Below the pieces are notes generated by a model that was not told the DNA's origin, made no database searches, and saw only the letters and a list, made by a program, of their open reading frames with translations. Position numbers and translations under genes: made by a program. A stretch of DNA of 64,000 nucleotides from Micromonospora cabrerizensis (GTDB taxonomy: Bacteria; Actinomycetota; Actinomycetes; Mycobacteriales; Micromonosporaceae): NCBI RefSeq assembly GCF_022230955.1, contig NZ_JAKKFI010000077.1, positions 1-64,000 on the forward strand, written 5' to 3'. Of the stretch, positions 29,653 through 36,856 are shown in pieces (the first letter of the stretch is position 1; every line of letters begins with the position of its first letter).

Positions 29653-32520
29653 ATGAAACCTCCCGTCCCCCACCGTCGATGGGCCCTGGCCGCCACCACC
29701 GCGCTGGCCCTGGTCGTCGGCGGCCTCACGATCCCCGTCACCCGCGCCGCCGAGGCCGCGCCCGTCGGCGCCGGCAGCTACACCACCACCCCCGTCGGCG
29801 CGCTCCCCAGCGGCTGCGGCGCGATGTCCAGCAACCCCCGGCAGTTCGCCACCGCCAACGCACCCGCAGGGCCGATCCCCACCAACGACTGGTGGTCCTC
29901 GCTGCTGTGGAAGCGCACCGACTGCTCCTTCAGCGAGCCGCTGCACGCCCACCCGGTCTCGTACGACACCTTCGGCGACGGGCTCGGTTTCTCCGCCAAC
30001 TCCACCCCCGCCATCAGCGGCACCGCCACCGGTGTCGGGGAGTTCCACTACCCGTACGTGCAGGACATCCGGGTCGGCGTGGCCGGGCTCGGCGCACCCC
30101 TGGTCCGGGTCGACGGCTGGACGGACTGGACGGTCAGCCCGCACTGGAGCGACGGGACACGCACGCTGCGGGCCACCATCGGTCACGGCCTTCCCTTCGC
30201 GTACTTCCAGGCCACCGGCGGCGACGCGGTGATCAACACGAGCGGCACCGCCGACGTGTGGTCCAACAGCGGCGCCACCATCGGTTTCCGGGTCAACGGC
30301 CACGACTACGTCGGGTTCGCGCCCAGCGGTGCGAACTGGACCGTGGCGGGTGGCCGGATCTCGTCCAACCTGAGCGGTCGGGGCTACTTCTCGGTCGCAC
30401 TCCTGCCGCCGACGTCCAGCGCGACCGAGCGGGCCGCGCTGGCCGCGACCTACGGTCAGTACGCGCACGCCCACGTGACCGGCACCCAGGTGTCGTACGC
30501 CTACAACCCGGCGACCAGCGGCCTGACCACCACGTACGCGTTCACCACGACCGCCCGGGAGGGCACCGCCACGCAGACCGTGGTGAGCCTCTACCCGCAC
30601 CAGTGGAAGTCGCTGAGCGGCTCCACCGCGATCACGCCGACCTACCCGTCGGCGCGCGGCCGGATGAAGGTGCTCACCGGCGTCAACCAGTTCCGCACCG
30701 CCATGAAGTTCCAGGGCATCCTGCCGGAGTTGCCGGCCGTCGGCGACGGCAGCGGCGCCGACCTGGCCACGCTCACCGGGCACCTGGCCGCCGCCCGCGC
30801 CAACCCGATGGACCAGCGCGGCAACGACACCTACTGGACGGGCAAGGGGCTCGGCCGCGCCGCCCGGATCGCCGAGATGGCCGACCTGGTCAACGACACC
30901 GCGACGCGCGACAGCGCCCTGAACGCGATCCGCAGCACGCTCACCGACTGGTTCACCGCGTCCAGCGGCAAGACCAGCAGGGTCTTCTACTACAACAGCA
31001 CCTGGGGCACCCTGATCGGCTACCCGGCGTCGTACGGGTCCGACCAGGAGCTCAACGACCACCACTTCCACTACGGCTACTACATCGCCGCCGCCGCGAC
31101 GCTGGCGAAGTTCGACCCGGCCTGGGCGGCCACCAGCCGCTACGGCGGCATGGTCGACCTGCTGATCCGCGACGCCAACAACTACCGCCGCGGCGACACC
31201 CAGTTCCCGTACCTGCGCGACTTCGACATCTACGCCGGGCACGACTGGGCGTCCGGGCACGGCTCCTTCGGCTCCGGCAACAACCAGGAGTCCTCGTCGG
31301 AGGGGATGAACTTCGCGAGCGCCCTGATCCAGTGGGGGCAGACGACGGGTAACACTGCCATCCGCGACGCGGGTGTCTTCCTCTACACCACGCAGGCAGC
31401 GGCGATCCAGGAGTACTGGTTCGACGTCAGCGACCAGAACTTCCCCGCCGCCTTCGGGCACTCGACGGTCGGCATGGTCTGGGGTGACGGTGGCGCGTAC
31501 GCCACCTGGTTCAGCGGCGAGCCGGAGATGATCCAGGGCATCAACCTGCTGCCGGTCACCGGCGGGCACCTCTACCTGGGCAACAACCCGGCGTACGTGC
31601 GGACCAACTACGCCGAGCTCGTCCGCAACAACGGCGGACAACCGACGGTGTGGCAGGACATCCTCTGGCAGTTCCAGGCCCTCGGCGACCCCGACGCGGC
31701 GCTGGCGAACCTCCGCGCTAACCCGGGCTACACCCCGGAGGAGGGCGAGAGTCGAGCACACACCTTCCATTGGATCCGCAACCTCGCGGCCCTGGGCAAC
31801 GTCGACACGACGGTGACCGGCAACCATCCGCTGTCGGCGGTCTTCTCCCGCAACGGGGCCCGCACCTACGTGGCATCGAACCCGACCGCCACGCCGATCA
31901 CGGTGACCTTCTCCAACGGCACCACGCTCGCCGTGGGCGCCGGCAAGACGGCCACCACCGGGGCGTACACGTGGAGCGGCGGCAACGCGGCCGGCGGCGT
32001 TCCACCGACGACGCCGACGGACCCCCCGCCGACCACCGACCCGCCGCCGACCACCGGCGGTCCGACCCGGTACCTGCTGTCCGGGGGCGGGTTGGGCGCC
32101 GCCGGTAGCGCGGCCACGGCGACGGTCGCGGCGGCCAACGGAAACCGCGACGGTACGCCCACCAACGCGCAGGTCTTCACGGCGACCGGCCTCAACCTCG
32201 CCTACGCCGGCGGGCAGGCCACGTTCGACCTGTTCGTCGACGCCGGAACGGCGGTCGGCAACGGTGTGCAGGTGCGGATCTCCTACGACCTGACCGGCAA
32301 CGGCAGTTGGGATCGGGTGGAGACGGTGCGCTACTTCGCCACCGACCCGGTCCCCGGCTACGAGCACTACACCCAGAGTGCCGGCCTGTCCTCGTCCACC
32401 GGCACGTTGGGCGCGCTGAGCAACGGCACGGTCCGGGTGGAGGTCTGGTCGGCGATCGGCAACAACCCGAGCACCGTGGGCATCGGCAACCAGTCGGTGC
32501 TGCGGCTTCCTTACTCCTGA
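29653..32520 (+). CDS. Secreted GH81 endo-beta-1,3-glucanase with C-terminal CBM56-like domain
   Basis: 955 residues. Signal peptide (about 1-35), GH81 catalytic region to about residue 770 with NDHHFHYGYYI (D469) and NNQESSSEGMN (E546, E550) at the active site, an unstructured Pro/Thr linker near 835-865 (PTDPPPTTDPPP), and a terminal beta-sandwich of about 110 residues (RYLLSGGGL to the end) resembling curdlan-binding CBM56. Expected to cut beta-1,3-glucans such as fungal wall glucan or laminarin outside the cell. ATG at 29653 has GGAGG upstream. Promoter and LacI-type operator lie 75-125 bp upstream; a strong shared terminator follows. Confidence 0.93.
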   Translation: MKPPVPHRRWALAATTALALVVGGLTIPVTRAAEAAPVGAGSYTTTPVGALPSGCGAMSSNPRQFATANAPAGPIPTNDWWSSLLWKRTDCSFSEPLHAHPVSYDTFGDGLGFSANSTPAISGTATGVGEFHYPYVQDIRVGVAGLGAPLVRVDGWTDWTVSPHWSDGTRTLRATIGHGLPFAYFQATGGDAVINTSGTADVWSNSGATIGFRVNGHDYVGFAPSGANWTVAGGRISSNLSGRGYFSVALLPPTSSATERAALAATYGQYAHAHVTGTQVSYAYNPATSGLTTTYAFTTTAREGTATQTVVSLYPHQWKSLSGSTAITPTYPSARGRMKVLTGVNQFRTAMKFQGILPELPAVGDGSGADLATLTGHLAAARANPMDQRGNDTYWTGKGLGRAARIAEMADLVNDTATRDSALNAIRSTLTDWFTASSGKTSRVFYYNSTWGTLIGYPASYGSDQELNDHHFHYGYYIAAAATLAKFDPAWAATSRYGGMVDLLIRDANNYRRGDTQFPYLRDFDIYAGHDWASGHGSFGSGNNQESSSEGMNFASALIQWGQTTGNTAIRDAGVFLYTTQAAAIQEYWFDVSDQNFPAAFGHSTVGMVWGDGGAYATWFSGEPEMIQGINLLPVTGGHLYLGNNPAYVRTNYAELVRNNGGQPTVWQDILWQFQALGDPDAALANLRANPGYTPEEGESRAHTFHWIRNLAALGNVDTTVTGNHPLSAVFSRNGARTYVASNPTATPITVTFSNGTTLAVGAGKTATTGAYTWSGGNAAGGVPPTTPTDPPPTTDPPPTTGGPTRYLLSGGGLGAAGSAATATVAAANGNRDGTPTNAQVFTATGLNLAYAGGQATFDLFVDAGTAVGNGVQVRISYDLTGNGSWDRVETVRYFATDPVPGYEHYTQSAGLSSSTGTLGALSNGTVRVEVWSAIGNNPSTVGIGNQSVLRLPYS

Positions 32521-32544
32521 CCGACCCGCACGGCGCGACCTGAT

Positions 32545-32592
32545 GGCGGCCGGTGCGGAGGGACCCCGTCGTGGTCCTCCGCACCGGCCGCC
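32545..32592. terminator. 20-bp hairpin with one bulge between GH81 and GH10 genes
   Basis: Left arm 32545-32565 (one bulged G) pairs with 32573-32592, loop CCGTCGT. Convergent genes share it. Confidence 0.88.
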
Positions 32593-32604
32593 GTCATCGT
32601 GTGC

Positions 32605-33972
32605 TCAGGAGGCGGTGCAGGTGGGCGTCAGGCCGGAGGCGCTGCCGTTGCCCTGAAAACCGAACTCGGCGACCTGACCGGCGCCGAGGCGACCGTTGTA
32701 GTCCACGTTGGCGAACCGCACCGTGCCGGTCGAGCCGGTGGCCGTCGCGCTCCAGGTGTTGGTGACACTGGCACCACTCGGAAGCGGAACGCTGACATTC
32801 CATCCGCTCGTGCCGGCGGAGCCGGCCGTCACCTTCACGGTGGCCACGAATCCACCGGTCCACGAGTTCAGTGACACCGATGCCGAACAACCAACCGTCG
32901 GCGGGTCCGTCGGCGGGTCGGTCGGCGGGTCCGTCGGCGGGTCCGTCGGCGGGTCCGTCGGAATGCCCGGGCCGGCGTTGAGGGCGTTCAGGACGCTGGT
33001 GTACGCGGCCTTCTTGTTGCCGTTGCAGTCGAACAGCAGAGCGTTGTCCGACCCCCGCCACGAGTCGCAGTCGCGTACGCCCCACGTGGTGATGCCCGTG
33101 CAGCGCGACACGTTCATGCAGGCGCGGGTGACGGCGCCGAAGATGCTGGCCTGGCTGCCGCCAGTCATCACGTCCAGCTCGGTGATCTGCACGTCCACGC
33201 CAAGGTCGGCGAAACGCTGCAGATTGGCCTGGTAGTCACCGGCCAACGAGGTGCCCAGGTGCGACTGGAACCCCACACAGTCGATCGGCACACCACGCGA
33301 CTTGAAGTCACGCACCATGTTGTAGATGCCGGTCGACTTCGCGTTGACCCCGTCGGTGTTGTAGTCGTTGTAACACAACTTCGCACCCGGATCCGCCGCC
33401 CGCGCGGCCCGGAACGCCGCCTCGATCCAGTCGTTACCCGTGCGCTGCAGGTTCGAGTCACGACGCGCCCCCGACCCACCGTCGGCGAACGCCTCGTTCA
33501 CCACGTCCCACGAATGGATCTTGCCCCGGTAGTAGGTCGCCACCTTCGTGACATGGTTGATCGCCGCGTTCCGCAACGCGCTACCGGACATGCCCTGCGC
33601 CCAACCCGGCTGCTGTGCGTGCCACAACAACGCGTGACCCCGCACACTCATGCCATTGGCCTGCGCATGACTGACCAGACGATCACCACCGGTATACCGG
33701 AACTGGCCCTGCTGCGGCTCGGTGGCGTCCCACTTCATCTCGTTCTCGGCCACGACACTGTTGAACTCACGGTTCAGAATCGTCGTGTACGCGCCGGTGG
33801 ACAGCTTGCCCGTCGCGACAGCGGCACCGAAGTAGCGGCCCTCCTCCGCTGCCGCCGCCTTCAGGGTCGTGCCAGCGGCTGCAGCGGGGTTCAGCGCCAC
33901 GGTCATACCGGCGGCCAGGGCACCGGTCACCGCGATGGTCACCGCCGCTCGCAGGGCTCGTTTGTGCTTCAT
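32605..33972 (-). CDS. Secreted GH10 endo-1,4-beta-xylanase with CBM2
   Basis: 455 residues. Signal peptide (cleavage near AAA, residue 33), GH10 barrel with acid/base E160 in WDVVNEA and nucleophile E265 in QITELDV, WHAQQPGW and the aromatic motif TTWGVRDCDSW. A five-fold TDPP linker (about 338-358) joins a CBM2 domain (GCSASVSLNSWTGGF to C-terminal CTAS) that binds cellulose or xylan. It should hydrolyse xylan outside the cell. ATG at 33972 has AGGAAG upstream. Its predicted promoter is almost 290 bp upstream and overlaps a LacI-type operator shared with the GH43 and GH127 genes. Confidence 0.96.
   Translation of the reverse strand: MKHKRALRAAVTIAVTGALAAGMTVALNPAAAAGTTLKAAAAEEGRYFGAAVATGKLSTGAYTTILNREFNSVVAENEMKWDATEPQQGQFRYTGGDRLVSHAQANGMSVRGHALLWHAQQPGWAQGMSGSALRNAAINHVTKVATYYRGKIHSWDVVNEAFADGGSGARRDSNLQRTGNDWIEAAFRAARAADPGAKLCYNDYNTDGVNAKSTGIYNMVRDFKSRGVPIDCVGFQSHLGTSLAGDYQANLQRFADLGVDVQITELDVMTGGSQASIFGAVTRACMNVSRCTGITTWGVRDCDSWRGSDNALLFDCNGNKKAAYTSVLNALNAGPGIPTDPPTDPPTDPPTDPPTDPPTVGCSASVSLNSWTGGFVATVKVTAGSAGTSGWNVSVPLPSGASVTNTWSATATGSTGTVRFANVDYNGRLGAGQVAEFGFQGNGSASGLTPTCTAS
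32897..32956 (-). repeat. Five tandem 12-bp repeats encoding the xylanase linker
   Basis: Five units of GTCGGCGGGTCC (one reads GTCGGCGGGTCG) back to back encode TDPP repeats between the catalytic and binding domains. Likely to vary in copy number. Confidence 0.9.
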
Positions 33973-34064
33973 GCGACTTCCTTCTCTGTGGTGGTTCAGC
34001 GATGGAGGTGCAGCGCCCGGATCTGCTCCGCGAGAGTCGGGGAACGCGGCGTCGGCGATGTCGA

Positions 34065-34078
34065 CACCGATGTCGGTG
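34065..34078. promoter_or_regulatory. 14-bp dyad in the xylanase leader region
   Basis: CACCGATGTCGGTG: 6-bp arms perfectly complementary around TG, about 90 bp upstream of the xylanase ATG. It may be an operator or an RNA hairpin in the leader; no further gene is seen in the 393-bp gap 33973-34365. Confidence 0.4.
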
Positions 34079-34260
34079 CCGATCGCGGATTCGTCCCAGA
34101 ACCGGCGGAGCCGTGACGAGCGAGAGCCCGGTAGCCGTCACGGCACCGTGGGTGGGAGCCCTGACACGACGTCCGGCATGCCCTGGGCGGACGTCGTGTG
34201 CGGAGGTGCGACCGGCCAGCTCGCCCGGTGAGCCACAGGAGCGGCCGCCCTCACCCATCG

Positions 34261-34289
34261 ACTGTGAGCGATAACATGTCGTACGTCAA
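34261..34289 (-). promoter_or_regulatory. Predicted xylanase promoter overlapping a LacI-type operator
   Basis: Reverse strand: TTGACG (34289-34284), 17-nt spacer, CACAGT (34266-34261). TGTTATCGCTCACA (34276-34263) sits across spacer and -10 and matches TGTTAGCGCTAACA at 12 of 14 positions. The promoter lies between the GH43 stop and the xylanase start. Confidence 0.5.
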
Positions 34290-34365
34290 GCGTCGGGTGG
34301 TGCCCACGTCGATCCCGCGTCGGCGGGGTGCCGGAGCCGTGCGGGCACGGCCCCGGCTTCGCGCG

Positions 34366-36210
34366 TCACTGGAACGAGGCGTCGTCGACGAGCAGGCTGT
34401 CGGTGCCCGCCGCCGTCTCCACATAGAACGTGGCGTTGGTCAGCGTGCCGCTCCACGAGACGGTCGCCGTGCCGGTGAGCTGGGTCCAGCCGTTGACGGT
34501 CACACCCGCCGCCGGCGTCAGCTGAAGGTAGTTCGTCGTGCCGTTGGCGGTCAGCGCGATGGTCGCCTTCGCGGACGGCGTGCCGCTCTGTGCGCGTACC
34601 CAGACGCTCGTGGTGTAGCTCTTGCCGTTGGTGAGCTTCGAGGTCACGTCCTGGCTGGGGCCGTTCCACGCCGAGGTGCGCCCGCTGATCGACAGCGATC
34701 CGCTGCCGCCGTGCACCACCGAGGTGTTGGTGGAGAGCGTGCCGCTGCCGTTCACGCCCCAACCCGTCGTACCGCTCTCGACGTTGCCGTTGGTCAGGAC
34801 GTTCCCGCTGCCGCCGGTGCCACCGAACTGCCACCAGTTGAGGTTGAACAGGTTGCCGCTGCCGCCGGCGAAGCGCAGGTACAGGTCCCGCGTGCCGGTC
34901 GCGCCGCTCACCGCGCAGGTGGTGGTGGCCCAGGTCTGCCAGCCGCCGGTGCCACCCACGGTGCAGGTGCCGACGACCGGGCCGCTGGCGCTGTCGAGCC
35001 GCACCTCGATGCGGCCACCGCTGGTCGCCGAGGCGACCCGGGCGGTGAACGAGGTCGCGCCGCCGCCGAAGGCCACCCCCTTGACCTTGACGTGGTCGCC
35101 GTTCTCGATCCAGCCGACGTTCATGCCGCCCTCGCTGGACGGCTCGGTCTCGATGCCGGAACCCCAGGCGATCGTCTCGGCCTCCTGCCGCCCGTACGGG
35201 TTCAGCGTGCCCACCTGCGGCGCCCCGGCGGTGCTCATGGTGATCGTCGGGATGGTGCCGTTGGAGTTGTAGCTGAACTTCTCCACCGCCACGGAGCGGG
35301 TGTAACCGCTGCCGCCGGGCAACGCCCCGTTGTGGTAGAAGAAGTACGAGCCGCCGTTGAAGTCGATGACACCGGCGTGATTGGTGAAACTGCTGCCCTG
35401 CCGGGGCATGATCGTCCCCCGGTACGTCCACGGGCCGGTCGGGCCCGGGGCGGTGGAGTAGGCGATGAACTCCGAGCAGCACTCCGCCGCGAACACGTTG
35501 TAGTACAACCCGTTGCGCTTGAAGACCCAGGGCCCCTCCTCGTAGAGGGTGGGCCGACTCGCGTTACCGGTCCGGGTGCCGAAGCCCGCCGTGGTCAACG
35601 TGATCCGGGTGGCGCTGCCGGAGTAGGAGATCATGTCGGCGTTCAGCTTCACGTACCACAGGCCCGGGTTTCCCCAGTACAGGTACGCCTGCCCGTCGTC
35701 GTCGACGAACACCGCCGGGTCGATCTCGTTGTTGCCGACCAGGGGTCGACCGAGGGCGTCCCGGAACGGCCCGGTCGGGCTGTCCGCCACGCCCACCCCG
35801 ATGACCATCTGCCCGTTCGAGCGCTGGCGTACCGGCACGTACCAGTAGAACTTCCCGTTGCGGGCGACGACGTGCCCGGCCCACGCGTTGGCGTCCGCCC
35901 AGGCGAAGGTCGCCAGGTTCATCGGCGAGCCGTGGTCGGTCCAGTTGACCATGTCGGCGGAGGACCAGACGCGCCACTCCCGCATGGTGAAGTAGGTGGA
36001 GCCGTCCTCGTCGTGTCCGGTGTAGAGGTACACCCGGCCGTCGTGCACCAGGGGTGCCGGGTCGGCGGTGTAGATGTGCTGGACGATGGGGTTGTCGGCC
36101 CTGGCGGTGCCGGGCACCAGTGCCAGCACGCACACGATGCTCGTCAGCCAGGCGACGGCACGCCTGGCACGGCTCCCGGTGCCGGTTCCGGTGCGATCTT
36201 TGAGCTTCAC
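34366..36210 (-). CDS. Secreted GH43 glycoside hydrolase with CBM6 and a second carbohydrate-binding domain
   Basis: 614 residues. A signal peptide (SIVCVLALVPGTARA) precedes a five-bladed GH43 propeller: catalytic Asp in YTADPAPLVHDGRVYLYTGHD, the pKa-modulating Asp in NEIDPAVFVDDDG, and the general acid Glu in YEEGPWVFKRNGLYY. Then a CBM6 (ETIAWGSGIETEP to NWWQF, about 340-480) and a C-terminal CBM4_9/CBM22-like sandwich. Sequence resembles arabinoxylan arabinofuranohydrolase or beta-xylosidase types of GH43. GTG at 36210 has AGGAGA upstream, longer starts were rejected. Palindromic operator at 36325-36340 lies 115 bp upstream. No terminator was found before the xylanase promoter. Confidence 0.9.
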   Translation of the reverse strand: MKLKDRTGTGTGSRARRAVAWLTSIVCVLALVPGTARADNPIVQHIYTADPAPLVHDGRVYLYTGHDEDGSTYFTMREWRVWSSADMVNWTDHGSPMNLATFAWADANAWAGHVVARNGKFYWYVPVRQRSNGQMVIGVGVADSPTGPFRDALGRPLVGNNEIDPAVFVDDDGQAYLYWGNPGLWYVKLNADMISYSGSATRITLTTAGFGTRTGNASRPTLYEEGPWVFKRNGLYYNVFAAECCSEFIAYSTAPGPTGPWTYRGTIMPRQGSSFTNHAGVIDFNGGSYFFYHNGALPGGSGYTRSVAVEKFSYNSNGTIPTITMSTAGAPQVGTLNPYGRQEAETIAWGSGIETEPSSEGGMNVGWIENGDHVKVKGVAFGGGATSFTARVASATSGGRIEVRLDSASGPVVGTCTVGGTGGWQTWATTTCAVSGATGTRDLYLRFAGGSGNLFNLNWWQFGGTGGSGNVLTNGNVESGTTGWGVNGSGTLSTNTSVVHGGSGSLSISGRTSAWNGPSQDVTSKLTNGKSYTTSVWVRAQSGTPSAKATIALTANGTTNYLQLTPAAGVTVNGWTQLTGTATVSWSGTLTNATFYVETAAGTDSLLVDDASFQ

Positions 36211-36324
36211 GTTGTCTCCTACCGAATGCGCGGTGCGCGATGTCTGACTCGGCGGAATGCGCCACCCGGCTGCCGTTCGAGCGGGCGTGCGGTGTCGCCA
36301 GACCCAGCAGCACAAACGGACATT

Positions 36325-36340
36325 CTGTTAGCGCTAACAG
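36325..36340. promoter_or_regulatory. Perfect LacI-type operator upstream of GH43
   Basis: CTGTTAGCGCTAACAG is a perfect 16-bp palindrome with the central CG typical of LacI-family operators. Related sites with 12 of 14 matches are at 34263-34276 and 36700-36713. Confidence 0.75.
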
Positions 36341-36368
36341 ATGATCGCCGCTACCTCCCTTCACCGCC

Positions 36369-36390
36369 TTTGACCTGGTTTTTTGACCTG
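36369..36390. repeat. Direct repeat TTTGACCTG, two copies
   Basis: TTTGACCTG occurs at 36369-36377 and 36382-36390, a 13-bp period, in the GH43-GH127 divergent region. Could be tandem activator half-sites. Confidence 0.4.
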
Positions 36391-36419
36391 CCACGAGACG
36401 CCCCGTGCTGTCTCGCCGT

Positions 36420-36439
36420 AACGCTGATGTATCAGCGTT
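36420..36439. promoter_or_regulatory. Second palindrome in the GH43-GH127 divergent region
   Basis: AACGCTGATGTATCAGCGTT: 8-bp arms perfectly complementary around TGTA, differing from the LacI-type sites. Likely binding site of another regulator. The 646-bp region 36211-36856 holds no gene. Confidence 0.55.
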
Positions 36440-36674
36440 GACATCCACGTTTTACGATGCACCGTACTGAGGGGTGCGATGGGCGTCAACGAGACGCCGA
36501 CCGGCGCCCGCACCGCCGTGGTCCGCCACCCGCCGCTACGGACCATCGGGCCCTAAGCGTCATTTCGCACCAACCTCGACCCTCGCGCTGTCGAGGAGGG
36601 CGTGGCCGGGACACCGACAGCCGCGCGCGGCGCGGGCTCGGCAGGACCAGATCGGCCCGCAGACGTCACGGGGG

Positions 36675-36713
36675 TTGCGGGCATGTTAACGACGAACTAT
36701 GTTAGCGATCACA
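36675..36713 (+). promoter_or_regulatory. Predicted GH127 promoter overlapped by a LacI-type operator
   Basis: TTGCGG (36675-36680), 17-nt spacer, TATGTT (36698-36703). The operator-like TGTTAGCGATCACA (36700-36713) begins inside the -10, placing a repressor over the promoter. Confidence 0.5.
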
Positions 36714-36856
36714 TTGACGTGGAGCGATTACACCGGGCAACACGTGAAAGTCCGCAGCGGCAACCCACCACACGCGACGGCCGCCGCCGACGCGCCCACC
36801 GTTGCGGTCGGCCACCACCAACCCCGTCCCGTTGTCACGAGCCCCTTGGAGGTCCC

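Noticed and set aside
29596..32367. A 923-residue reverse-strand open frame
   Set aside because: It is antisense to the GH81 gene, very rich in Gly, Arg and Val, and has no family motif; high GC leaves long shadow frames.
32897..32956. Regular repeats considered as a CRISPR array
   Set aside because: Units are contiguous 12-mers without spacers and encode a protein linker.
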